In this document: positions 40,256-48,118 of the stretch, in pieces | Layout of the letters: each line of letters starts with the position of its first letter | How positions within the stretch are numbered: position 1 is the first letter of the stretch | DNA from: Sphingomonas sp. YR710 | Lineage (GTDB): Bacteria > Pseudomonadota > Alphaproteobacteria > Sphingomonadales > Sphingomonadaceae | DNA length: 64,000 bases | Assembly (NCBI RefSeq): GCF_900101455.1 | Contig: NZ_FMZJ01000013.1 | Span: 1-64,000 of the forward strand | Direction of reading: 5' to 3' | Made by a program: the position numbers and the translations under genes | The notes under the pieces: model-generated | Database searches by the model: none | Seen by the model: only the letters and a program-made list of their open reading frames with translations | What the model was told of the DNA's origin: nothing

Positions 40256-41677
40256 ATGTCGAATCACACGTCCCTGCTCACCGGAGTGGGGTTGAGCGCG
40301 CTGATGATCGTGGGCGCAGCCAGCGGTGCCGAAGCCAAGGCCGTGAAGCACCACGTTACGCACGCCACAACACAGCATGATGCGGAGATTGAAGCGCTGA
40401 AAGCGCAGGTCGCAGCGCTCACCGCCCGCCTCGATGCGCAGGATGCCGCGCAGCGCCAGACAGCCGAACAGGCGCAGGCCGCGCAGACCGCCGCTGCCGC
40501 CGCATCCGCGCAGAGCGCCGCGGCCCAGGAGCAGGTTGCCGCGCAGGTGAAGGCCGTGCCCGAGCAGGTCAAGGTCGCGCTCGCCGCGCAGCCGAAGCCG
40601 AAGCCGCAATGGTTCAACGACACGAGCGTCAGCGGCCGCATGTACTTCAATTTCAGCAATATCGATCAGAAGGCAAATGGGGCGAAGCAGGCGTCGAACG
40701 GTACCGGCTTCAACATCAAGCGCTTCTATCTGGGCGTCGATCACACGTTCAGCCCGATCTTCTCGGGCAACGTGACGATGGATATCTCGAACGTCGTCGG
40801 CAGCACCTCGAACGGCAATTTCAATGCCAACACGACGGCGGCTCCCGCGAATTCGACGGCGCTGGTCGGTCGCGGCTTCTATGTGAAGAAGGCGTTCGTC
40901 CAGGCCAAGCTCAACCCGGCCCTGATCATCCGGCTCGGCGCGGCCGATCTGCCGTGGGTGCCTTACGCCGAAAATCAATATGGTTACCGCCATATCGAAA
41001 ACACGCTGATCGATCGCACCAATTTCGGCACCTCGGCCGATTGGGGCATCCACGTCCTCGGCGATCTCGCGGGCGGTATTCTGAGCTACCAGCTCTCGGT
41101 TATCGATGGTGCGGGCTACCGCAACGTCAAGGTTACCAACACGGTCGACGTCGAAGGCCGTGTTTCGGTGGCCTATAAGGGCGCCTTCGCAGCGGTTGGC
41201 GGCTATACCGGGAAGCGCGGCAACGATGTCGAAGGCGCGGTGAACGTATTCCACACGGCGACCCGCTTCAACGCGATGGCCGGCTACAAGAGCAAGCTGC
41301 TCACGGTCGGCGGCGAATATTTCACCGCAAAGAACTGGAATAACGTCACCACCGCCGGCGAAGACAAGGCTGACGGCTTCTCGCTGTTCGGCAACGTCAA
41401 TTTCTCGCCCAAGTGGAGCGCCTTCGGACGCTATGACTGGGTCAAGCCCAACAAGGATAGCAACGACAATCTGAAGGACGATTATTTTAACGTCGGTATC
41501 CAGTGGGAGCCGGTGAAGATCGTCGACCTCGCGCTGGTCTATAAGCGCGACGTGGCCAATAACGGCACGATCTCGACCCAGAACGGCACGATCGGCGGTG
41601 CCAACCCCGCCGGCACGCTGGTCGGCGGGCACGGCACCTATGACGAAGTCGGCCTGTTCGGCCAGCTCCGCTTCTAG
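40256..41677 (+). CDS. Phosphate-selective porin, OprO/OprP family
   Basis: 473 residues: signal peptide (about 1-27, GAASGAEAKA), an N-terminal coiled coil at about 40-110 (EIEALKAQVAALTARLDAQD followed by Ala/Gln-rich heptads), then a 16-strand-type barrel with WFNDTSVSGRMYFNFSNIDQ, GFNIKRFYLGVDHTFSPIFS, VKKAFVQAKLNPALIIRLGA and the C-terminal outer-membrane signal ending in Phe (YDEVGLFGQLRF). The family admits phosphate or polyphosphate through the outer membrane. It is divergent from pstS and so probably induced by phosphate starvation. A putative -35/-10 was not resolved. Confidence 0.92.
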   Translation: MSNHTSLLTGVGLSALMIVGAASGAEAKAVKHHVTHATTQHDAEIEALKAQVAALTARLDAQDAAQRQTAEQAQAAQTAAAAASAQSAAAQEQVAAQVKAVPEQVKVALAAQPKPKPQWFNDTSVSGRMYFNFSNIDQKANGAKQASNGTGFNIKRFYLGVDHTFSPIFSGNVTMDISNVVGSTSNGNFNANTTAAPANSTALVGRGFYVKKAFVQAKLNPALIIRLGAADLPWVPYAENQYGYRHIENTLIDRTNFGTSADWGIHVLGDLAGGILSYQLSVIDGAGYRNVKVTNTVDVEGRVSVAYKGAFAAVGGYTGKRGNDVEGAVNVFHTATRFNAMAGYKSKLLTVGGEYFTAKNWNNVTTAGEDKADGFSLFGNVNFSPKWSAFGRYDWVKPNKDSNDNLKDDYFNVGIQWEPVKIVDLALVYKRDVANNGTISTQNGTIGGANPAGTLVGGHGTYDEVGLFGQLRF

Positions 41678-41690
41678 GGCGGCGCGTTCG

Positions 41691-42377
41691 ATGATGCGCA
41701 CCCGCGTGCTGATGATCGACCGCAAGCCGCTCTGGCTGGCGGATGCGGCCGATCTTCTCATGCGGGCCCAGCATGCGGTGACGCGGGCTGCCGATCTGGA
41801 GGCGGCCCGCATCATCATTTCGGATAGGGCGCCGGCGCTGATCCTGATCGGCCGTCCATCGGGTGACCTGTGCCGGCACGAACTTTGCGCGGCCTTGCGG
41901 CCGCTTTTGCCGGCCGGGCAGGGCGTGATCATCGTCGCGCTTCCCCGCGGGGCGACGCTCACCGCCATTCGGTGCCTTGACGAGGGGGCGGATGCGACGA
42001 TCGAGGAGCCCGTTGATCCCTATGACATCCTGCTTCGTGCGGAGGCGCCGCATTCGGGCCAGGTGATTCAGCAGAGCCATGTTCTGCGATATGGCGCGCT
42101 GACGATGGATCTCGATACGGTCAAGGTCCATGCCGGCAAGCAGCGGGTGGATCTCGGCCCGACCGCATTTCGACTTTTGCGAACCTTCCTCGAAAATCCC
42201 GAGCAGATGCTGTCGCGACGGGAGTTGATCGTATCGCTTGGCCATACGGAAGCGTCGGTCAACAAGAAGATGGTCGACTCCCAAGTCCGCCGACTGCGAT
42301 CTGCGATGGCGCCTGCCGGGCTTGCCAACCTGATCGTTACAGTCGCGTCCATTGGTTACATGCTTTCCGGGGCCTGA
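41691..42377 (+). CDS. PhoB/OmpR-like regulator with degenerate receiver domain
   Basis: About 228 residues, 13 bp after the porin stop and so probably cotranscribed. Residues 1-120 have the length and strand pattern of a receiver (RVLMIDRKPLWLADAADLLM, ALILIGRPSG, VIIVALPRGATLTAIRCLDE, GADATIEEPVDPYDILLRAE). The acidic pair is reduced to one Asp (IDRK), the phosphoacceptor Asp is Gly (LILIGRP) and the switch Lys of 'KP' is Glu (EEPVD). The C-terminal winged helix is intact (LDLGPTAFRLLRTFLE-like sequence, MLSRRELIVSLG, KMVDSQVRRLRSAMAPAG). It likely binds DNA without phosphorylation. Confidence 0.88.
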   Translation: MMRTRVLMIDRKPLWLADAADLLMRAQHAVTRAADLEAARIIISDRAPALILIGRPSGDLCRHELCAALRPLLPAGQGVIIVALPRGATLTAIRCLDEGADATIEEPVDPYDILLRAEAPHSGQVIQQSHVLRYGALTMDLDTVKVHAGKQRVDLGPTAFRLLRTFLENPEQMLSRRELIVSLGHTEASVNKKMVDSQVRRLRSAMAPAGLANLIVTVASIGYMLSGA

Positions 42378-42395
42378 ATTGCACGCTATTCGGTA

Positions 42396-42424
42396 ATAGC
42401 TGGAGCAACCGACCAAGCTGCTAT
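42396..42424. promoter_or_regulatory. Inverted repeat upstream of the LysR gene
   Basis: ATAGCTGG and a degenerate counterpart in CCAAGCTGCTAT face each other, with outer arms ATAGC (42396-42400) and GCTAT (42420-42424). It is in the 104-bp gap before the LysR-type gene and may be its autoregulatory operator. The symmetry is imperfect. Confidence 0.3.
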
Positions 42425-42481
42425 AGATGTTTTCCGACGGGGTGCCGGGGCGCGCCGTGGGGAGCCGGATTCGAGCACGAT

Positions 42482-43366
42482 ATGACCATCAAAGCGCCGC
42501 CACCCTTTTCGGCCCTTCGCGCCATCGAGGCGGCGTCACGGCATCGCAGCTATACTTGGGCGGCGCGCGAACTGGAGATCACCCACAGCGCCGTCAGCCA
42601 GTCGGTCAAACGGCTGGAGACCCAGCTTGGCACCAAACTGTTCGAGCGCCGTGGTGGAGCGATGGAGCCGTCCGCGGCGGCGCTTCAGCTGGCGCAGGCC
42701 TATGCCGATGCGGCGGGGGCATTGCAGCGATCGCTCGAAGATGTGACGCAATCGGCACCGCCGCAACGTCTGGCGGTGAGCATGTCGTCCAATTTCGGGC
42801 GGTTGTGGTTCGCGCCGCGCCTGTCGCACCTGTCCAGGCTGTTGCCCGATCTCGATCTTGAGATTCGCACACGGCCGACCGGCGCCACAGGCCACGACGA
42901 TAGCGATTTACAGATTGGCGCCCGCTTGTCGGGTGGTTCGGGGTGGGCATCGGAGCGGCTCTGCGATGTCGCGCCTGTGCCGTTGTGCAGTCCGGCCTTC
43001 GCTCAGCGTCATCGCCTTTCCGAACCGATCGATGTTACTCGCGTTGCGTTGATTTCCGACCGCGAGATGCCCTGGTCGGCATGGCTCGACGCAGCCGGCG
43101 TTGTAACATCGCCCAGGCGATCCGGTCATGTTTTCGATGACATGGCGATGCTGCTTGATGCGGCGGCGCGTGGCGACGGCCTGGCGCTGGCACCGACGAT
43201 GTTTGCGCAGCGCTGGCTGCAGTCGGGCGCGCTGATAGCCCCCTTTGGCGACCGGACCGTTGGCGAGGAGCCGCTGATCGTCGCGTGGCGGACTGGCGGC
43301 GATATTTCGTCGCTGGTCGATCGCGTGCTGGATTGGCTGCGCGGCGAAACCCGTTTGCTGGCCTGA
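42482..43366 (+). CDS. LysR-family transcription regulator, GcvA-like
   Basis: 294 residues. The N-terminal helix-turn-helix is typical: PFSALRAIEAASRHRSYTWA, ARELEITHSAVSQSVKRLET, QLGTKLFERRGGAMEPSAAA. The rest is the substrate-binding fold seen in GcvA-type regulators (LAVSMSSNFGRLWFAPRLSH, PDLDLEIRTRP). The beta-lactam/glycine class of this family often keeps 'F..RWL.PRL'. No target operon is obvious: the gene downstream is convergent and the one upstream is the degenerate PhoB-like regulator. The ligand cannot be inferred. Confidence 0.9.
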   Translation: MTIKAPPPFSALRAIEAASRHRSYTWAARELEITHSAVSQSVKRLETQLGTKLFERRGGAMEPSAAALQLAQAYADAAGALQRSLEDVTQSAPPQRLAVSMSSNFGRLWFAPRLSHLSRLLPDLDLEIRTRPTGATGHDDSDLQIGARLSGGSGWASERLCDVAPVPLCSPAFAQRHRLSEPIDVTRVALISDREMPWSAWLDAAGVVTSPRRSGHVFDDMAMLLDAAARGDGLALAPTMFAQRWLQSGALIAPFGDRTVGEEPLIVAWRTGGDISSLVDRVLDWLRGETRLLA

Positions 43367-43377
43367 TCCCGTATCGA

Positions 43378-44427
43378 TCAATGCAGGGTGGATGTGGTGG
43401 GCACGATCGCCGCCGCGATGATTGGATCGGTTTCGGGCAGAACAGGCACGACCAGTTCAAAACACAGGCCCTCCATAGCGGGAACCGGACGGGCATGGCC
43501 GTGAAGCTGATCGGCGCTTGCCTGGATGATCTGACGGCTCAGCGTGTCCGCAGGTTGCCGTTCGCCTATGACTGCACTGGGGCTGGAGAGCGCGATGCAA
43601 TAACCGCGGCTGTCAGCCTTCAGCTCGAGCCGAATCCGTCGGGTCGCATCGCCCGTCTGGCGATGCAACACGAAGCGGAACCATTCGAGCAGGATGATCG
43701 CGATCGATGTCGCCTGTTCGGGCGACACGCGAATTGCGTCGCCTGAAATCTCGATCGACAGATCGGGATCTCCGGACGCGGAGAGGTCGGCGGTCAACAA
43801 CTGTCCGGCAAAGACCGACAGGTCGATCATGCTGACGCTGCCTGCATGCATGTTGCGATGGGCGCGAGCGATCAGCATCGTCCGTCGTGATGCCTCGGTC
43901 AGTGCATCCGACCAGCCCGCGTCGGCGCCTTCGCCGGCACGAAGCTGCAGCAGCGCGGAAACCAGTTGCAGATGGTGGGTCGTCCGTTCGTTATATTCAC
44001 GAAACAAAGCAGCATGATCATCGGCAAGCTGCTCGGCGCGCAACTTCTGGATCCGATATTCGTGGAGCGCGCGGGTCATTCCGGTGATGAAATAGATGTC
44101 GACGGCGGATGTCAGCATGAAGAAGGCCATCGATGTCAGCGCCTCCGGGTCGACCTTGAAGGCGAAGGGGGGGCTGACGAACGCCCAATATGCGATGGCG
44201 GCAGACGCGATACTCGTAAAGATGGCCGGCCCGGCGCCAGCGAAATAGGCGGTCAGCACCACCGCCAGATAAAAGACCGAGAAGACGAAGCTCACATGGC
44301 CGAACATCGGATCGAGCGAGACGCGGATGGCGAACGCCATGGCGACGCAGCCGGCGGCGGCCACATACCGCCAATATCCCTGGAACCAGCCCTGTCCCGG
44401 CATTGCCTTCGCCTCGAAGATTCGCAT
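43378..44427 (-). CDS. DUF4118 membrane sensor with degenerate histidine-kinase domain
   Basis: 349 residues from the ATG at 44427 (GGAG 11 bp upstream; longer frames reach further but would run into the divergent DUF983 gene). Three to four membrane helices with FVFSVFYLAVVLTAYFAGAG fit DUF4118 (KdpD-type sensor membrane domain). The kinase part aligns with HisKA_2: REYNERTTHHLQLVSALLQL replaces the usual 'EI.HRVKNNLQ', with Glu in place of the phosphoacceptor His. The ATPase N-box Asn is absent (ILLEWFRFVLHRQTG) and no DxGxG is seen. It is likely a pseudokinase or a non-catalytic sensor. Confidence 0.78.
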   Translation of the reverse strand: MRIFEAKAMPGQGWFQGYWRYVAAAGCVAMAFAIRVSLDPMFGHVSFVFSVFYLAVVLTAYFAGAGPAIFTSIASAAIAYWAFVSPPFAFKVDPEALTSMAFFMLTSAVDIYFITGMTRALHEYRIQKLRAEQLADDHAALFREYNERTTHHLQLVSALLQLRAGEGADAGWSDALTEASRRTMLIARAHRNMHAGSVSMIDLSVFAGQLLTADLSASGDPDLSIEISGDAIRVSPEQATSIAIILLEWFRFVLHRQTGDATRRIRLELKADSRGYCIALSSPSAVIGERQPADTLSRQIIQASADQLHGHARPVPAMEGLCFELVVPVLPETDPIIAAAIVPTTSTLH

Positions 44428-44514
44428 GTATCGCGCGCTCCGATTGACCCATGGCGCGGGAAAGGCAAACGAAAATTGCTGCCGCCCTGCGAGCGTCGTG
44501 TTAAGAGCCATTTC

Positions 44515-44898
44515 ATGCAAAAATCGACTCTGCCCGTTAGGGATCTTCGCAACGCCCTCTCTCGCGGCTTCAAGGGGCATTGCCCCGCCTGCGGTGAGGC
44601 TCGTCTTTTTGGCCGTTTTCTGAAACCCGTGCCGCATTGTCCGGCCTGCGGGCAGGATTGGTCGGTGCAGACCGCCGACGACCTGCCTGCCTATCTCGTG
44701 GTTTTGCTCGTCGGCCATCTGCTCGCGCCCTTCATCGTTGCGCTCAACCTGCGCTTCGATGTTTCGACAGCGATCCAGATGGCACTATGGCCAACGATGG
44801 CGCTGGTGATGTCAATGCTGCTGATCCAGCCGGTCAAGGGTATGGTGATCGCGTTGCAATGGGCGCGCCGGATGCAGGGCTTCGCGCCGTCGGCGTAA
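44515..44898 (+). CDS. DUF983 membrane protein with zinc-ribbon-like cysteines
   Basis: 127 residues. N-terminal CPACGEARLFGRFLKPVPHC followed by PACG gives two CxxC pairs typical of the DUF983 family, then WSVQTADDLPAYLVVLLVGH and two hydrophobic helices (LPAYLVVLLVGHLLAPFIVA; ALWPTMALVMSMLLIQPVKG). DUF983 proteins are small inner-membrane proteins found often near cytochrome oxidase or nudix genes in alphaproteobacteria; function is unknown. Starts 87 bp from the divergent sensor gene. Confidence 0.88.
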   Translation: MQKSTLPVRDLRNALSRGFKGHCPACGEARLFGRFLKPVPHCPACGQDWSVQTADDLPAYLVVLLVGHLLAPFIVALNLRFDVSTAIQMALWPTMALVMSMLLIQPVKGMVIALQWARRMQGFAPSA

Positions 44899-45079
44899 CG
44901 GCTCGGGCTGGCATCGCGGCACGCAATTTGCCGACAGCCGGGATAGGATCGCGTTCCGCGCCTTTCGATGCAGCCTTTTCCCGACCTCTCCCACCTTTTC
45001 AGCCAGATGCCGCTTTCTAACGGGCTCGGGTCTCGCCTATAGCAAGGCGAAGATTAAGCGTCGTTCGGGGGATGGGCGT

Positions 45080-45946
45080 GTGAAGATGCTGTCGGCTTGG
45101 CACGCAAGGGCGTGGCCGCGAGAGGTTTCGCAGCAGCAATTGCTGGGTTTGGGAGAGCGTGCGGCGATCGCGCTGCTGGCGCTGCTCGGACTGGCCGTGA
45201 TCTGGGCGGTGATCGCGCCAACGGGGCGGTCAGACAGGTTGATGCCGCCGGCCCCTGCGATCGATAGTTCACCGGCTATCTTCGGTGCGTTCGATCCGTT
45301 CTTCCGGCTCAGCGGTGGCGATGGCCGGTCGTCGGTCGTCACGCCGCTCAATATCACGCTTTACGGCATTCGCGCGGATCGTGCGTCGGGCCGGGGGGCG
45401 GCGATCATCGGCCTGCCCGATGGCACGCAGAACAGCTATGCCGTCGGTGACGCGATCATGCCGGGCGTCGTGCTGGCGGGCGTGACCTTCGACAGCGTCA
45501 CGATCCGGCGCAACGGTGCCGCCGAGAAACTGTATCTCGATCAATCTCAGGCCGCACCCGTGGTCGGCGCGCCGGGCATCGCGCCACCGCCGATACCAGC
45601 GCCGTCGGGCCCCGATCCGTTCGCGGCGATCCGCGGTGGGCCGGGCCAGATGGCGGCGATGCGCAGTGTTGGCCCGCCCTCCTTGTTGACCGATATGAAC
45701 CTTAGCCCGCGCCAGCGCGGCGACCGGATCGACGGCTATATCCTTCAGCCATCGGGCACTGGCGATGCCTTTCGCGCAGCGGGATTCCGGCCGGGCGACG
45801 TGCTGGTCGCTGTCAACGGCACCCGCCTGATCGATGCCGTCGGCACGGGTCCGTTCGCGCAGGCGATCGTAAGCGGCGGCAGCACGAGCCTCCAGGTGGA
45901 GCGCGACGGCCGGCCCGTTACTGTCACGATCGGGCGCGCGAAATGA
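45080..45946 (+). CDS. gspC: Type II secretion protein GspC
   Basis: 288 residues from GTG 45080, preceded by GGGGGATGGG; an ATG two codons later is possible. One membrane helix (about 26-48, ERAAIALLALLGLAVIWAVI), a homology region with ITLYGIRADRASGRGAAIIG, LPDGTQNSYAVGDAIMPGVV and VTIRRNGAAEKLYLDQS, and a C-terminal PDZ-like domain (RIDGYILQPSGTGDAFRAAG, FRPGDVLVAVNGTRLID). GspC couples the inner-membrane platform to the GspD secretin. First gene of the operon. Confidence 0.93.
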   Translation: MKMLSAWHARAWPREVSQQQLLGLGERAAIALLALLGLAVIWAVIAPTGRSDRLMPPAPAIDSSPAIFGAFDPFFRLSGGDGRSSVVTPLNITLYGIRADRASGRGAAIIGLPDGTQNSYAVGDAIMPGVVLAGVTFDSVTIRRNGAAEKLYLDQSQAAPVVGAPGIAPPPIPAPSGPDPFAAIRGGPGQMAAMRSVGPPSLLTDMNLSPRQRGDRIDGYILQPSGTGDAFRAAGFRPGDVLVAVNGTRLIDAVGTGPFAQAIVSGGSTSLQVERDGRPVTVTIGRAK

Positions 45947-48114
45947 TCGGATGGCGTAACGCATCGCTGATCGCGCTGATCGCCGCCACGCCAGCGCCGA
46001 TCGTCGCTCAGCAGATCCTCAACCTGCGCGATGCCGATATCCGGGCCTTCATCCAGGACGCGGCACGCGTTACCGGGCGCAATTTCATCATCGATCCGCG
46101 GGTGACCGGCAAGGTCTCGGTCGTCACCGACCGCGAACTCACTCGCAGCGAATATTTCGAGCTGTTCCTGTCGACCCTGCGCGCCAACAATCTCGTCGCG
46201 GTGCCGATGACGGGCGGGGCGCTGCGGATCCAGCCGATCGACGGTGCGGCGACCTTGCCAAGCCGGATCGGCTCGTCGGGCGTGTCGGCGAACCAGTTCG
46301 TGACCGACATCATCCGGCTGCGATCGGTCGATGCCACGGTGGCGCTCGATTCGCTGCGGCCTTTGGTCAGTCCGCAAGGATCGGTGACGGCCAATCGCAG
46401 CGCGAATTCGCTGATCATCGCCGATTATGCCGACAATGTCCGCCGGATGCGCGGGCTGATCCGCGAGATCGATCAGGATATTTCGACGACCCGGATGGTC
46501 CCGCTCAAGAATGCCGGCGCGCGCGAAATTGCCGGTGCGCTGTCGGCGCTCGCGGGCGGCGGGGCTCAGGCGGGCGGGCAGGGCGCCAGCGCGGTCAGTG
46601 GCGTGACCGTGGTCGCGGTGGATAGCGGCAATGCACTGCTGCTGCGGGGCGACGTCAATGGCGTCACGCGACTGGCGAACCTCGCCATGGATCTCGATCG
46701 CCGCGCCGCCAGCGCCAGCGAGATCCGGGTGATCTTCCTGCAATATGCCGATGCCGCAAAGCTGTTGCCGGTTCTTCAGCAACTTGTCGGTCAGGCGGCC
46801 GAAGTGGCTCCGGCGTCGACTCCCGCGTCAGGTGGTAACGCGCCCGGTGGTGGGGCTGCCCCGGCCGCGCCGATCACGGTCAGCAGCGGCGCGGCGCGGG
46901 CCAAGGGCGAACCGGTCGTGACCCGCTTCGAGGGGGCCAACGCGATCATCATCTCCGGCCCCGCTGACATTCAGCGCACCTTGGGGGAGGTTGTCCGCCA
47001 GCTCGATACGCGTCGCGATCAGGTGCTGGTCGAGGCGATCATCGTCGAAATTTCGAACGATGCAGCGCGCAAGCTGGGCGTCCAGTTCCTGCTCGCAGGC
47101 AAGCCCGGCAGCGGCATTCCCTTCGCGGCGACCAACTATTCGAACGCAGCCCCCAATATCCTGACGATCGCGGGCGCCGTCGGCGCCCGCCAGCTCGATA
47201 CCACCACGACGATCGTCAACGGCACGACCACGACGACGACCAGCAGCAGCGCGACCAGCGATCAGCTGGCGCAGGCGGCGGTCAGCTCGATCCTGAGTGC
47301 GGGCGGCGGCTTTGCGGGTTTCGCCAACACGATCGGCAAGAATGCGATCTTCGGCGCGATTCTGAATGCGGTCCAGTCCGATACCAAGTCGAACATCCTT
47401 TCGACCCCGTCGGTCCTGACCCTCGACAATCAGGAAGCAAAATTGCTGGTCGGGCAGGAGGTGCCGGTCACCACCGGCCAGGCACTGTCGAACAATTTCG
47501 AAAACCAGTTCCGCACCGTCCAGCGCCAGAATGTTGGCATCCAGCTTCAGGTGAAGCCGCAGATCAATGCCGGTGGCGCGATCAAGCTCTATCTCAAGCA
47601 GGAGGTCAGCTCGGTGGCCGGGCCGGTGGCGACTGGGTCGTCCGACCTGATCCTCAACAAGCGCGAGATCGAAACGACGGTCACCGTCGACGATGGCGAA
47701 ATCCTCGCGCTGGGCGGCCTGCTCGACGATAATGAGCGGCGGACGATCGAGCGTGTCCCGCTGCTCAGCGACATTCCGGGGCTCGGCCAGTTGTTCAGGT
47801 CGCGCTCGCGCTCGCACGTGAAGACCAATTTGATGGTGTTCATTCGCCCGACCATCCTGCGCAGCAAGGCCGATGCCGAGCAACTGGCAGCGCAGCGTTA
47901 TGGCTATATCCGCGCAGAGCAGCGCCGCTATGCGCCCGGCGAGGAACCCGGTATCGACCAGCTCGTGCGCGACTATATGGGCGCCACACCACCGCCCGAG
48001 CCGGCGGCGGCGCCGAAGCCGGCGGGCCCGCCCGAGATCATCGTGCCGAAGGTTACGACGTCGAGCGAAGTGATCGGTCCGCTCGACGCCCCGGTCCCCA
48101 AGAAGAAGAAATGA
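45943..48114 (+). CDS. gspD: Type II secretion outer-membrane secretin GspD
   Basis: 723 residues with signal peptide (cleavage near IVAQ). N0-N3 domains: LNLRDADIRAFIQDAARVTG, NFIIDPRVTGKVSVVTDREL; VIRLRSVDA-like repeats; GAREIAGALSAL. The secretin core shows QVLVEAIIVEISNDAARKLG, SNILSTPSVLTLDNQEAKLL, VGQEVPVTTGQAL and LLSDIPGLGQLFRSRSRS. It forms the outer-membrane exit pore. The C-terminal ~50 residues are Pro/Ala-rich (possible pilotin-binding tail); no gspS is in the window. Overlaps gspC by 4 bp. Confidence 0.97.
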   Translation: MIGWRNASLIALIAATPAPIVAQQILNLRDADIRAFIQDAARVTGRNFIIDPRVTGKVSVVTDRELTRSEYFELFLSTLRANNLVAVPMTGGALRIQPIDGAATLPSRIGSSGVSANQFVTDIIRLRSVDATVALDSLRPLVSPQGSVTANRSANSLIIADYADNVRRMRGLIREIDQDISTTRMVPLKNAGAREIAGALSALAGGGAQAGGQGASAVSGVTVVAVDSGNALLLRGDVNGVTRLANLAMDLDRRAASASEIRVIFLQYADAAKLLPVLQQLVGQAAEVAPASTPASGGNAPGGGAAPAAPITVSSGAARAKGEPVVTRFEGANAIIISGPADIQRTLGEVVRQLDTRRDQVLVEAIIVEISNDAARKLGVQFLLAGKPGSGIPFAATNYSNAAPNILTIAGAVGARQLDTTTTIVNGTTTTTTSSSATSDQLAQAAVSSILSAGGGFAGFANTIGKNAIFGAILNAVQSDTKSNILSTPSVLTLDNQEAKLLVGQEVPVTTGQALSNNFENQFRTVQRQNVGIQLQVKPQINAGGAIKLYLKQEVSSVAGPVATGSSDLILNKREIETTVTVDDGEILALGGLLDDNERRTIERVPLLSDIPGLGQLFRSRSRSHVKTNLMVFIRPTILRSKADAEQLAAQRYGYIRAEQRRYAPGEEPGIDQLVRDYMGATPPPEPAAAPKPAGPPEIIVPKVTTSSEVIGPLDAPVPKKKK

Positions 48115-48118
48115 TCGC

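Noticed and set aside
40199-41968. 589-codon open frame opposite the porin
   Set aside because: Antisense of a well-supported porin with signal peptide and C-terminal Phe; no independent support.
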